This document shows, piece after piece, positions 16,505 through 24,608 of a DNA stretch of 64,000 bases. Location of the stretch: NCBI RefSeq assembly GCF_001422985.1, contig NZ_LMNL01000037.1, positions 287,332 to 351,331 of the forward strand. The letters run 5' to 3'. Source of the DNA: Methylobacterium sp. Leaf117. Lineage in GTDB: Bacteria; Pseudomonadota; Alphaproteobacteria; Rhizobiales; Beijerinckiaceae. A program made the position numbers and the translations under genes. Under the pieces are notes generated by a model that saw nothing but the letters and a program-made list of their open reading frames with translations, was not told the DNA's origin and searched no databases. The stretch's first letter is position 1. Every line of letters begins with the position of its first letter.

Positions 16505-17952
16505 GGCGCCCTCCCCGCCCCGGACTGGGCATCCGGTTCGCAAGCGTGCGGTACGAAGGCGTCCGGTTCGAAGGCGTCCGGTTCAAAGGCTTGGAACACC
16601 CGCGCGGCCTTGGTCAGGGTCTCCTCGTATTCGGGCCCCGGCTCGGACAACAGGGTGACGCCGCCGCCGGCCTGCAGCACAGCCGTGCGGTCGTTCATGA
16701 ACACGGTCCGGATGGCGATGGCGGTGTCGAGGTCGCCGGTGAAGCCCAACGCGCCGATGGCGCCGCAATAGAGTTCGCGCGCGTCGCCCTCGATGTCCGT
16801 GATGATGTCCATGGCGCGCAGCTTCGGCGCGCCGGTGATCGAGCCGCCCGGGAAGGTGGCGGCGATCAGGTCGAGGGCGTCCATGTCGGCTTTCAGGGTT
16901 CCGGTGACCACCGATACGAGATGGTGGACGGACGCGTAGGATTCGAGCCCGCACAGCACCGGCACCTGCACGCTGTGGGGTTCGCAGATGCGCGACAGGT
17001 CGTTGCGCAGCAGGTCGACGATCATGATGTTTTCGGCCCGCTCCTTGGCATTGGCCTGGAGGGCTTCCCCGAGGCGTGCATCCTCTTGCGGATCGGGGAC
17101 GCGGCGGACCGTCCCCTTGATTGGCCGGGTCTCGATCGCCCGCCCCTTGAGCTGGATGAAGCGCTCGGGGCTGCTGGAGGCGACCCGCAGCCCCTCGAAG
17201 TCGAGATAGGCACCGAAGGTCGCCGGGTTGGTGGCGCGCAGGCGTCGGTAGAGGGCGAAGGAGTCGAAGCCCTCCGGCAGGTCGGTCTCGAAGCGCTGGG
17301 CGATGTTGGCCTGGTAGATGTCGCCGGCCCGGATGTAGTCGCGCACCCGCTCCACCGCCGCCTCGTAGGCCGGGCGGGTGAAGTTCGAGCGCCAGGCCAG
17401 CGGCCCCTGCGCCGGAGGTTCCGGGCTCGGGCGCGCGCGCTCCAGCAGGCTAGTGAATTGGGCCAGCCGGGACTGAGCGCGGGCCTCGCGCGCGGCCGGC
17501 TCGGTTTCGGGAAAGCCCGTGGCGAGGAGCCGGCAGCGCCCGGTCGCGTGGTCGAGGCTCAGCACCGTGTCGTAGAGATTGAAGGCGATGTCATCGCAGA
17601 GGCCCGCCCGGCGGGCCGGAGGCGCCACCCGCTCCAGGGCCGCCCCGAAATCATAGGCGACATAGCCGATCGCGCCGCCGGCGAAGGCCGGGAGATCGGG
17701 GTCGGGTGCCGTGCGGTAGGGCGCGAGGCAAGCCCGCAGCGCCGCGAGACCGCTGCCCGGCACCGTCCGTCCGTCGAGCGTGGCGACGCCATCGCGAAAC
17801 CGGAAGCGCCCGAACGGGTCCGCCGCCAGGGTCGAGGTCCGGCCGAGCGTGTCGTGGTGCATGGCGCTGTCGAGGAAGGCGAGGCCCGGGAGGGCGCCCA
17901 GGGCCTCGGCCGCCGCGACCGGCTCGACGAACGGGAGGTCAGCAATCCACAT
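16501..17952 (-). CDS. pabB: Aminodeoxychorismate synthase component I (PabB)
   Basis: A 483-residue chorismate-utilising enzyme. The PIKGT motif (in ETRPIKGTVRR, about residue 280) carries the lysine that marks aminodeoxychorismate synthase rather than anthranilate synthase (PIAGT). Other family blocks are GDIYQANIAQRF, ENIMIVDLLRNDLSRIC, TFPGGSITGAPKLRAM and EYEETLTKA. With PabA it converts chorismate and glutamine to ADC for folate. ATG 17952 begins MWIADLPF. The C-terminal tail is a run of FEPDA-like units coded by a 15-bp tandem repeat, after the catalytic domain ends. Confidence 0.93.
   Translation of the reverse strand: MWIADLPFVEPVAAAEALGALPGLAFLDSAMHHDTLGRTSTLAADPFGRFRFRDGVATLDGRTVPGSGLAALRACLAPYRTAPDPDLPAFAGGAIGYVAYDFGAALERVAPPARRAGLCDDIAFNLYDTVLSLDHATGRCRLLATGFPETEPAAREARAQSRLAQFTSLLERARPSPEPPAQGPLAWRSNFTRPAYEAAVERVRDYIRAGDIYQANIAQRFETDLPEGFDSFALYRRLRATNPATFGAYLDFEGLRVASSSPERFIQLKGRAIETRPIKGTVRRVPDPQEDARLGEALQANAKERAENIMIVDLLRNDLSRICEPHSVQVPVLCGLESYASVHHLVSVVTGTLKADMDALDLIAATFPGGSITGAPKLRAMDIITDIEGDARELYCGAIGALGFTGDLDTAIAIRTVFMNDRTAVLQAGGGVTLLSEPGPEYEETLTKAARVFQAFEPDAFEPDAFVPHACEPDAQSGAGRAP
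16536..16595. repeat. 15-bp tandem repeat, four units, in the 3' end of pabB
   Basis: Units at 16536, 16551, 16566 and 16581 follow GTTCGAAGGCGTCCG with a few changes. They code for the FEPDA-type repeats at the extreme C-terminus of PabB, beyond the conserved domain, and stay in frame. Confidence 0.85.
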
Positions 17953-18001
17953 GATGACTCGAAGGTTCGGGGACGCCGCGGACGGACGATCCCGGTGGGC
18001 C

Positions 18002-18052
18002 GAAGAACTCGAAGTGAAGAACTCGAAGTGAAGAACCCGGACTGAGGAACTG
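18002..18052. repeat. 14-bp tandem repeat upstream of pabB
   Basis: Two identical units GAAGAACTCGAAGT (18002-18015, 18016-18029) are followed by a diverged third (18030-18043) and a fragment. It lies in the 5' region of pabB, where it could alter the leader or promoter. No protein is coded here. Confidence 0.8.
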
Positions 18053-18261
18053 GGGCCGAAGCATCCGTCGCGGCTTGCGGTATCATGCACAGGTGGCATG
18101 CGCGATGCCGTGGCAAAAGCGCGATCCGCGCATGGCTCGGCGCGGCCTGGCTCGCTTGGGCGCGCGAATCCCGTTATAGGGCTGTCAACCTCTTTGTCCC
18201 GCCCTCCCCCGATTCCACGGCCGATCCGGTTTCAGAAGCCGATCCGGCCCGACGAGCATCC

Positions 18262-19605
18262 ATGACCGCATCCCTCCTGCCGCCGGCCCCCGCCAAGGCG
18301 GCGCCGAAAATCTCCTTCGTCTCCCTCGGCTGCCCCAAGGCGCTGGTGGATTCCGAGCGCATCCTCACGCACCTGCGGGCGGAGGGCTACGAGCTTGCCC
18401 GGCGGCATGACGGCGCGGACGTCGTCATCGTCAACACCTGCGGCTTTCTCGATTCGGCCAAGGCCGAGTCGCTCTCGGCCATCGGCGAGGCCATGGCGGA
18501 GAACGGCCGCGTCATCGTGACCGGCTGCATGGGCGCCCAGCCCGAGGAAATCCGCGAAAAGTATCCGAACCTGCTCGCAGTCACCGGGCCGCAGGCCTAC
18601 GAATCGGTGGTGGCGGCGGTGCACGAGGCGGTGCCCCCGGCGCACGACCCGTTCCTGGATCTCGTGCCGCCGCAGGGCGTGAAGCTGACGCCGCGCCACT
18701 ACGCCTACCTGAAGATTTCCGAGGGCTGCAACAATCGCTGCACCTTCTGCATCATCCCGTCCCTGCGCGGCGATCTCGTCAGCCGGCCGGCCGGCGACGT
18801 GCTGCGCGAGGCCGAGAAGCTGGTGAAGGCCGGCGTCAAGGAACTGCTGGTGGTCTCGCAGGACACCTCCGCCTACGGCGTCGACATCCGCTACGCCTCG
18901 AGCCCCTGGCGCGACCGGGAGGTGCGGGCGAAGTTCTATGATCTGGCCGCCGAACTCGGCACGCTCGGGGCCTGGGTGCGGATGCACTATGTCTATCCCT
19001 ATCCGCACGTGGACGAGGTCATCCCGCTGATGGCCGAGGGCAAGATCCTGCCCTACCTCGATATGCCGCTCCAGCACGCGAGCCCGTCCGTGCTCCGCCG
19101 CATGCGCCGGCCCGGCAACCAGGAACGCCAGCTCGAGCGCATCCGGCGCTGGCGCGAGATCTGCCCCGATCTCGCCATCCGCTCGACCTTCATCGTCGGC
19201 TTCCCCGGCGAAACCGAGGCCGAGTTCGAGGAATTGCTGACCTGGATTCGCGAAGCCAAGCTCGAGCGCGTCGGCTGCTTCGAGTTCGAGCCGGTGGGCG
19301 GGGCGGTGGCCAACGGCCTCGGCGACCCGGTTCCGCCGGAGGTGAAGGCCGAGCGCAAGCGCCGCTTCATGGAGGCGCAGCAGACCGTCTCCGTCCGCCT
19401 GCAGAAGGCCCGCATCGGCAAGCGCCTGCCGGTTCTCATCGACGCGGCTGACGGCACCGTCGCCAAAGGCCGTTCGAAGTACGACGCCCCCGAGATCGAC
19501 GGCACCGTCCACATCACGTCACGCCGCCCCCTGCGGGTGGGCGACATCGTCACCGTGAAGATCGAGCGCGCGGATGCGTACGATCTGTATGGGAGCGCGG
19601 TTTAG
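18262..19605 (+). CDS. rimO: Ribosomal protein S12 methylthiotransferase RimO
   Basis: A 447-residue radical-SAM methylthiotransferase. The N-terminal domain has SLGCPKALVDSERI, NTCGFLDSAK and TGCMGAQP, supplying three cluster cysteines. The radical-SAM motif is Cys156-x3-Cys160-x2-Cys163 in EGCNNRCTFCIIP. A C-terminal TRAM domain spans about 380-447. RimO adds a methylthio group to the conserved aspartate of ribosomal protein S12. SLGCPKxxVDSE and the TRAM end VKIERADAYDLYG are typical of RimO rather than MiaB. ATG 18262 is chosen from family length. A strong hairpin terminator follows. Confidence 0.96.
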   Translation: MTASLLPPAPAKAAPKISFVSLGCPKALVDSERILTHLRAEGYELARRHDGADVVIVNTCGFLDSAKAESLSAIGEAMAENGRVIVTGCMGAQPEEIREKYPNLLAVTGPQAYESVVAAVHEAVPPAHDPFLDLVPPQGVKLTPRHYAYLKISEGCNNRCTFCIIPSLRGDLVSRPAGDVLREAEKLVKAGVKELLVVSQDTSAYGVDIRYASSPWRDREVRAKFYDLAAELGTLGAWVRMHYVYPYPHVDEVIPLMAEGKILPYLDMPLQHASPSVLRRMRRPGNQERQLERIRRWREICPDLAIRSTFIVGFPGETEAEFEELLTWIREAKLERVGCFEFEPVGGAVANGLGDPVPPEVKAERKRRFMEAQQTVSVRLQKARIGKRLPVLIDAADGTVAKGRSKYDAPEIDGTVHITSRRPLRVGDIVTVKIERADAYDLYGSAV

Positions 19606-19644
19606 CGTTTCCAGTGGGCACTTGCCGGATCGGATAATTCGAAT

Positions 19645-19667
19645 GAAAGGGGCCATAAGCCCCTTTC
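19645..19667. terminator. Bidirectional hairpin terminator after rimO
   Basis: GAAAGGGGC (19645-19653) pairs perfectly with GCCCCTTTC (19659-19667) around a CATAA loop. It sits between the convergent rimO and DUF3606 genes and has A and T runs on its flanks, so it can serve both directions. Confidence 0.8.
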
Positions 19668-19678
19668 TACTTCTTACC

Positions 19679-19864
19679 CTACGGGTACGGTTTTCCGAGA
19701 TACTTCGCGACATCTTTGGCCATCACACCGACAGCCTTGACGGCGGCGCGCAGTTGATCTGGCGTGACGCCGAATTTTTTGGACCAATCTCTAACCTCCC
19801 AATCCTCGTTTACGTTGATGCGGCGTTGGTCGGGTAAGCCACGCTGCGTCAGATCATCAGCCAT
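19679..19864 (-). CDS. DUF3606 family small protein
   Basis: A 61-residue protein (MADDLTQRGLPDQ...) matching DUF3606, seen as RINVNEDWEVRDWSKKFGVTPDQLRAAVKAVG. The family is common in alphaproteobacteria and has no known function. ATG 19864 is preferred over a GTG two codons upstream because GAGGTG lies 7 bases before it. That Shine-Dalgarno sequence is buried in a long perfect inverted repeat (19867-19913). G+C is lower than in the neighbours, so the gene with its hairpin may be acquired. Confidence 0.75.
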   Translation of the reverse strand: MADDLTQRGLPDQRRINVNEDWEVRDWSKKFGVTPDQLRAAVKAVGVMAKDVAKYLGKPYP

Positions 19865-19866
19865 TT

Positions 19867-19913
19867 TCACACCTCAGGTTAACAATTTGGAATCTTGTTA
19901 ACCTGAGGTGTGA
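19867..19913. promoter_or_regulatory. 19-bp perfect inverted repeat covering the ribosome binding site of the DUF3606 gene
   Basis: TCACACCTCAGGTTAACAA (19867-19885) is exactly complementary to TTGTTAACCTGAGGTGTGA (19895-19913), with a 9-base loop. In the minus-strand mRNA the 3' arm is on the DUF3606 start side and contains the GAGGTG Shine-Dalgarno sequence, ending 2 bases before ATG. The stem would hide the site unless opened. It could instead be a DNA operator or attenuator. Confidence 0.75.
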
Positions 19914-19944
19914 TTTCAAGGGCGGGCTGTCGCTCTGTGCCGGT

Positions 19945-20577
19945 CTATCGATCAAGGATTGTCCCACTCATGGCCCGTCCGACCCCGGCCGCTGCCATCT
20001 CGGCCCAGGCCTGCGCCACCGAGCCGTCGCGGTCGATCCCCCGCACGGCGTCCGCCACCACCACGGCCTCGAACCCCGCCGTCCGCGCGTCGAGGGCGCT
20101 CCAGGCGACGCAGTAATCGGTGGCGAGGCCGCACAGGACCACGCGGGTGAAACCGCGCTCCCGCAGGTAGCCGGCGAGCCCTGTCGGCGTGCGCCGGTCG
20201 GCCTCCAGGAAGGCCGAGTAGCTGTCGACGTGGCGGTGATGGCCCTTGCGGATCACCAGTTCGGCGCGCGCCGCATTCAGGGTGGGCGCGAGTTCCGCGC
20301 CGGCGCTGCCCTGCACGCAATGCTCCGGCCACAGTACCTGCGGGCCATAGGCCAGCGGCACGGTCTCGAAGGGTGCCCGGCCGGGATGGCTCGTCACGAA
20401 CGAGACGTGCCCCGGCGGATGCCAGTCCTGGGTCAGGACCGCGTGCGGAAACTGCCCGAGAAGGCGGTTGATCGGCGCGATCACCGCGTCGCCGTCCGGC
20501 ACGGCCAGCGCCCCGCCGGGCAGGAAGTCCGCCTGCAGGTCGATGACGAGGAGGACGTCCCCCTCGGTCGGTCTCAC
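19945..20577 (-). CDS. pncA: Nicotinamidase PncA
   Basis: A 210-residue cysteine hydrolase of the isochorismatase-like fold. Asp13 in VIDLQADFLPGGALAV, the metal-binding QDWHPPGHVSF, WPEHCVQGS, KGHHRHVDSYSAF and the nucleophile in CGLATDYCV all match nicotinamidase. It deamidates nicotinamide to nicotinate for NAD salvage. The GTG start overlaps the stop of the quinone oxidoreductase gene as GTGA, so both come from one coupled transcript. The metal-site residues argue against other isochorismatase-family roles. Confidence 0.93.
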   Translation of the reverse strand: MRPTEGDVLLVIDLQADFLPGGALAVPDGDAVIAPINRLLGQFPHAVLTQDWHPPGHVSFVTSHPGRAPFETVPLAYGPQVLWPEHCVQGSAGAELAPTLNAARAELVIRKGHHRHVDSYSAFLEADRRTPTGLAGYLRERGFTRVVLCGLATDYCVAWSALDARTAGFEAVVVADAVRGIDRDGSVAQAWAEMAAAGVGRAMSGTILDR

Positions 20578-21548
20578 GGGATCATCACCGTGGCGCCGGT
20601 GGTCTTGCGGCCGGCAAGATCGCGATGGACCTGCTGCACGTCCGCGAGCTTGGCCGTGTGGTGGACCGGGATCTTCACCGCGCCGCTCGCCACCACCGAG
20701 AACAGGTTCCGGGCCATGCTGTCGAGGGTCTCGCGCTTGCTCGCATGGGCGAAGAGCGACGGGCGGGTGGCGTAGAGCGAGCCCTTCTGGCCGAGCAGGG
20801 CCAGACTGAAATCGTCCACCGGGCCGGAAGCCGAGCCGAAGCTGACGAACATCCCCAAGGGGCTGATACAGTCGAGGGAGGCCGGGAAGGTGTCCTTGCC
20901 GACGCCGTCATAGACCACCGGCACGCCCTTGCCCCCCGTGATCTCCTTGACGCGCGCGGCGAAGTCCTCGTCGCGGTAGAGGATGACGTGGTCGCAGCCG
21001 TTGGCGCGGGCGAGCTCGGCCTTCTCGGCGGAGCCGACGGTGCCGATGACCGTGGCGCCGATGTGCTTGGCCCATTGGCAGGCGATGAGGCCGACGCCGC
21101 CCGCGGCGGCGTGGAACAGGATGGTGTCGCCCGGCTTCACCGCGTAGGTCCGGTGCAGCAGGTACTCTGCGGTGAGGCCCTTCAGCATCATGGCGGCGGC
21201 GGTCTGGTCGTCGACGCCGTCAGCGAGATGCACGGCGGCGCTCGCCTCGATCACCACCTCCTCCGCGTAGGTGCTGGCGGCCGAACCGTAGGCCACCCGC
21301 TCGCCGACCCGGAACTCGGTGACGCCCTCGCCCAGGGCCACGACCACGCCGGCCCCCTCCTTGCCGGGGGTGAAGGGCAGCTGCGGCGCCTTGTAGGCGC
21401 CTGAGCGGAAGTAGATGTCGATGAAGTTGACCCCGATGGCGGTCTGGCGGACGTGGATCTGGCCGGGGCCTGGTGTCGGCAGGGTCACGTCCTCGTAGCG
21501 CATCACCTCGGGGCCGCCGTACTCGTGAACCTGGATCGCCTTCGGCAT
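20574..21548 (-). CDS. NADPH:quinone oxidoreductase, zeta-crystallin type
   Basis: A 324-residue member of the medium-chain dehydrogenase/reductase superfamily without zinc ligands. It begins MPKAIQVHEYGGPEVMRYED. Family marks are GVNFIDIYFRSGAY, PGKEGAGVV, the NADPH-binding AAAGGVGLIACQWAKHIGATVIGT (about 145-170), and FVSFGSASGPV. QorA-type enzymes reduce quinones, often as a stress function. AGGGAACG precedes the ATG at 21548. Coupled to pncA downstream. Confidence 0.9.
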   Translation of the reverse strand: MPKAIQVHEYGGPEVMRYEDVTLPTPGPGQIHVRQTAIGVNFIDIYFRSGAYKAPQLPFTPGKEGAGVVVALGEGVTEFRVGERVAYGSAASTYAEEVVIEASAAVHLADGVDDQTAAAMMLKGLTAEYLLHRTYAVKPGDTILFHAAAGGVGLIACQWAKHIGATVIGTVGSAEKAELARANGCDHVILYRDEDFAARVKEITGGKGVPVVYDGVGKDTFPASLDCISPLGMFVSFGSASGPVDDFSLALLGQKGSLYATRPSLFAHASKRETLDSMARNLFSVVASGAVKIPVHHTAKLADVQQVHRDLAGRKTTGATVMIP

Positions 21549-21569
21549 CGTGTCGTTCCCTAATGCAAG

Positions 21570-21602
21570 TCTTCGAATGGTCTTCGAATGATCTTCGACG
21601 GG
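21570..21602. repeat. 11-bp tandem repeat upstream of the quinone oxidoreductase gene
   Basis: Three units based on TCTTCGAATGG at 21570, 21581 and 21592, the last diverged. They lie in the presumed leader of the minus-strand qor-pncA unit. Confidence 0.75.
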
Positions 21603-21806
21603 GCTCCGGTCGGTCGTCGACACCGCCCGGGTCCAAGACCCCGATGAGCAGCGACATAGACGGTCCCGGTGCGCCGGCAATGCCGCAGGGTCTCATCCCT
21701 CTCGGGCCGCGCCATGTGCGGCGGCGCACCGGACAGGGGCCTCCGGCCGTTCACCCCGTCTCGCCCTGCGGCTCGTCGCGTCGGAGGCGGGCGCCGGCAC
21801 ACCGGC

Positions 21807-23198
21807 TCAGACGAGGCCGGTGAGATAGTAGACGCCGATCACCAGAAACACCGCCGCGGTCTTCAGGAGCGTAATGGCGAAGACGTCGGCATAGGCCTGC
21901 CGATGGGTCAGGCCCGTCACCGACAGCAGGGTGATGACCGCGCCGTTATGGGGGAGCGTGTCCATGCCGCCGCTCGCCATGGCGGCGACCCGGTGCAGCA
22001 CCTCCATGGGGATGTTGGCGGCCTGCGCGGCCGCGATGAAGGTGGAGGACATGGCCGCCAGCGCGATGCTCATGCCGCCCGACGCCGAGCCGGTGATGCC
22101 GGCGAGCGCCGTCACCGTCACGGCCTCGTTGACCAGGGGGTTGGGGATCGCCGCGAGCGCGTCGCGGATGACGAGGAAGCCCGGGAGCGCGGCGATCACC
22201 GCGCCGAAGCCGTATTCCGAGGCGGTGTTCATGGCCGCCAGCAGCGAGCCCGCCACCGCCGCGCGGCTGCCCTCGGCGAAGCCCTGCGAGACCGGGCGCC
22301 ACGCGAAGACCAGCACGGTGAGGATGCCGGCGAGCAGCGCCAACTCCACCGCCCAGATCGCGGTCACGGAGGAGACCGCGGTGACGATGGGCTTGTCGAG
22401 GCCGGCCAGAACCGTCTCGGCCTTGGGGCCGTAGAGACGCGGGATCACGGCCGTGAAGGCGAGGTTCGACACCCCCACCACGATCAGCGGCAGGAGCGCG
22501 ATGGCCGGGTGGGCGCGGGCGGCCTCGTCCATCACCTGCGGCTCGTTGCTGTGGCCTGTGCCGTAGCCATCGCCTTGACGCTTGGCCGAGGCGATGCGCC
22601 GGTCGAGATAGGCGACGCCCACCACCAGGATGAAGGCCGCGCCGATCAGCCCGAGCCAGGGGGCGGCCCAGGTGTTGGTGCCGAAGAAGGTGGTGGGGAT
22701 GATGTTCTGGATCTGCGGCGTGCCGGGCAGCGCGTCCATCGTGTAGGAGAAGGCCCCGAGCGCGATGGTGCCGGGGATCAGGCGCTTGGGGATGTCGCTG
22801 AGGCGGAAGGCCTCCGCCGCGAACGGATAGACCGCGAAGACCACCACGAAGAGCGAGACGCCGCCATAGGTGAGCAGGTTGCACACCAGCACGATGGAGA
22901 GCACCGCCCGCCGTGCGCCGACGAGGTCGATCACCGCAGTCACGATCGAGCGGGAGAAGCCCGACATCTCGATGACCTTGCCGAACACCGCGCCGAGCAG
23001 GAACACCGGGAAGTACAGCTTCACGAAGCCGACCATCTTCTCCATGAACAGGCCGGAGAAGACCGGCAGCACCGCCGATGGATCGGTGAGCAGCACCGCC
23101 AGCAGGGCCGCCACCGGCGCGAACAGGATGACGGAAAAGCCCCGGTAGGCGACGAGCATCAGGAAGCCGAGCGCCAGCAGCGCGATGAACAGGCTCAT
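21807..23198 (-). CDS. GntP-family permease
   Basis: A 463-residue polytopic transporter with about twelve hydrophobic segments. FSGLFMEKMVGFVKLYFPVFLLGAVFGKVIE, YTMDALPGTPQIQNIIPTTFFGTNTWAAPWLG and ITGSASGGMSIALAA resemble the GntP/citrate-type ion transporter superfamily, the branch often linked to gluconate or hydroxybutyrate. It would import an organic acid with protons or sodium. ATG 23198 has CGGAGG about 11 bases upstream. It stands alone, so the substrate cannot be told. Confidence 0.82.
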   Translation of the reverse strand: MSLFIALLALGFLMLVAYRGFSVILFAPVAALLAVLLTDPSAVLPVFSGLFMEKMVGFVKLYFPVFLLGAVFGKVIEMSGFSRSIVTAVIDLVGARRAVLSIVLVCNLLTYGGVSLFVVVFAVYPFAAEAFRLSDIPKRLIPGTIALGAFSYTMDALPGTPQIQNIIPTTFFGTNTWAAPWLGLIGAAFILVVGVAYLDRRIASAKRQGDGYGTGHSNEPQVMDEAARAHPAIALLPLIVVGVSNLAFTAVIPRLYGPKAETVLAGLDKPIVTAVSSVTAIWAVELALLAGILTVLVFAWRPVSQGFAEGSRAAVAGSLLAAMNTASEYGFGAVIAALPGFLVIRDALAAIPNPLVNEAVTVTALAGITGSASGGMSIALAAMSSTFIAAAQAANIPMEVLHRVAAMASGGMDTLPHNGAVITLLSVTGLTHRQAYADVFAITLLKTAAVFLVIGVYYLTGLV

Positions 23199-23378
23199 GA
23201 TCGGGGTGGCCTCCGGGCAGCCGATGGTCACGGCCTTGCGCCGGATGGTACAAGCCCCGCCCCTGCGGCACCATCGCGGCCTTGACCGGCGCGGTGACAC
23301 GCCTCTGTAAGCGTCAGGGTCTTTCGCTAAGCCCCGGGCCGATGCTCGGCCCGATGCCGTTCAGGAGTCCGCGAAGCC

Positions 23379-24608
23379 GTGGCGACACTTCCTCCGAAAT
23401 CCGAACCTTTCGCGAAACCCGAGCCTTTCGCGGTCGCCGTGGTGGGAGCCGGCGCGGCGGGCCTGAGCCTCGCTCTGGCGCTCGCCCGCGACGGCGTCGC
23501 CACGGCCCTGGTCGGCCGGCACGCCCCCGTGGCCGACGGGCGCACGGTGGCGCTCCTCGACGGATCGGTGCGCTTCCTCGACGCCCTCGGGGTCTGGGCG
23601 GCGATCGCGCCGCATGCGAGCCCGCTGGCCGAACTCCACATCGTCGACGACACCGGTAGCCTGTTCCGCCCGCCGCCGGCCCGCTTCGTCGCCACCGAGA
23701 TCGGGCTCGACGCCTTCGGCTGGAACGTCGAGAGCGCCCGCCTCGTGGAGGGCCTGCGGGCCGAGGCGCGGGCGGCGGCCAACCTCACCCTGTTCGAGGA
23801 AGACGCCGCGGGCTTCGCCGCAGGCGCCGACGCGGCCACGATCACCCTGGCGGGGGGCGCCACCCTGTCGGCCCGCCTCGTGGCCGGGGCGGACGGCGCG
23901 CGCTCGAAGGTCCGTGAGGCCGCCGGCATCGTGCCGCGCACCTGGACCTACCCGCAGAGCGCCCTCACGACGATCCTGGCCCATACGCGGCCGCACCGTG
24001 ACGTCTCCACCGAGTTCCACACCCGGCAGGGGCCGTTCACCCTCGTGCCGCTGCCCGGCGGGCACCGCTCGAGCTTGGTCTGGGTGATGGGCGAGAGTCC
24101 GGCCAAGCGCCTGGCGGCCCTCGACGACGGGGCCCTCGCCGGGGCGGTGGGGCATCAGGCCCAGGCGATGCTGGGCGCCATGCGCATCGACGGCCCGCGC
24201 GGCCTGGTGCCGATGCGAGGCCTGTCCGTGCCAAGTCCGGTCGCGGCCCGCCTCGCCCTGATCGGCGAGGCCGCCCACGTCTTCCCACCCATCGGGGCGC
24301 AGGGTCTGAACCTCGGCTTGCGCGACGCGGCGTCCTTGCGCGACGTGGTGATGCGGGCGGTGGAGGATGGGCGGGACCCGGGCTCGCGCGCCGCGCTGTC
24401 GGCCTTCGCCCGGGGACGTGACCTCGACGCGCGCTTGCGGAATACCGCCGTCGACGCCCTCAACCGCAGCCTTCTCACCAGCCTCCTGCCGGTGGACGCC
24501 CTGCGCGGCCTCGGGCTCCTCGCCATGACGACGATCGGTCCCTTGCGCCGCGTCGTCATGCGCGAGGGCGTGCTGCCCCGCCTCGGCGCGCCGAGCCTGA
24601 TGCGCTGA
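23379..24608 (+). CDS. UbiH/UbiF/COQ6-family FAD-dependent hydroxylase
   Basis: A 409-residue flavoprotein monooxygenase. FAD sites are AVVGAGAAGLSLALALARDG near the N-terminus, VAGADGARSKVREAAGI in the middle (the DG motif), and LIGEAAHVFPPIGAQGLNLGLRDA near 290-315 (the GD-type motif, here GE). The last block is the ubiH/COQ6 fingerprint. Such enzymes hydroxylate the ring of ubiquinone precursors; which position cannot be decided. GTG 23379 has AGGAG upstream. It ends one base before the convergent patatin gene's stop. Confidence 0.87.
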   Translation: MATLPPKSEPFAKPEPFAVAVVGAGAAGLSLALALARDGVATALVGRHAPVADGRTVALLDGSVRFLDALGVWAAIAPHASPLAELHIVDDTGSLFRPPPARFVATEIGLDAFGWNVESARLVEGLRAEARAAANLTLFEEDAAGFAAGADAATITLAGGATLSARLVAGADGARSKVREAAGIVPRTWTYPQSALTTILAHTRPHRDVSTEFHTRQGPFTLVPLPGGHRSSLVWVMGESPAKRLAALDDGALAGAVGHQAQAMLGAMRIDGPRGLVPMRGLSVPSPVAARLALIGEAAHVFPPIGAQGLNLGLRDAASLRDVVMRAVEDGRDPGSRAALSAFARGRDLDARLRNTAVDALNRSLLTSLLPVDALRGLGLLAMTTIGPLRRVVMREGVLPRLGAPSLMR

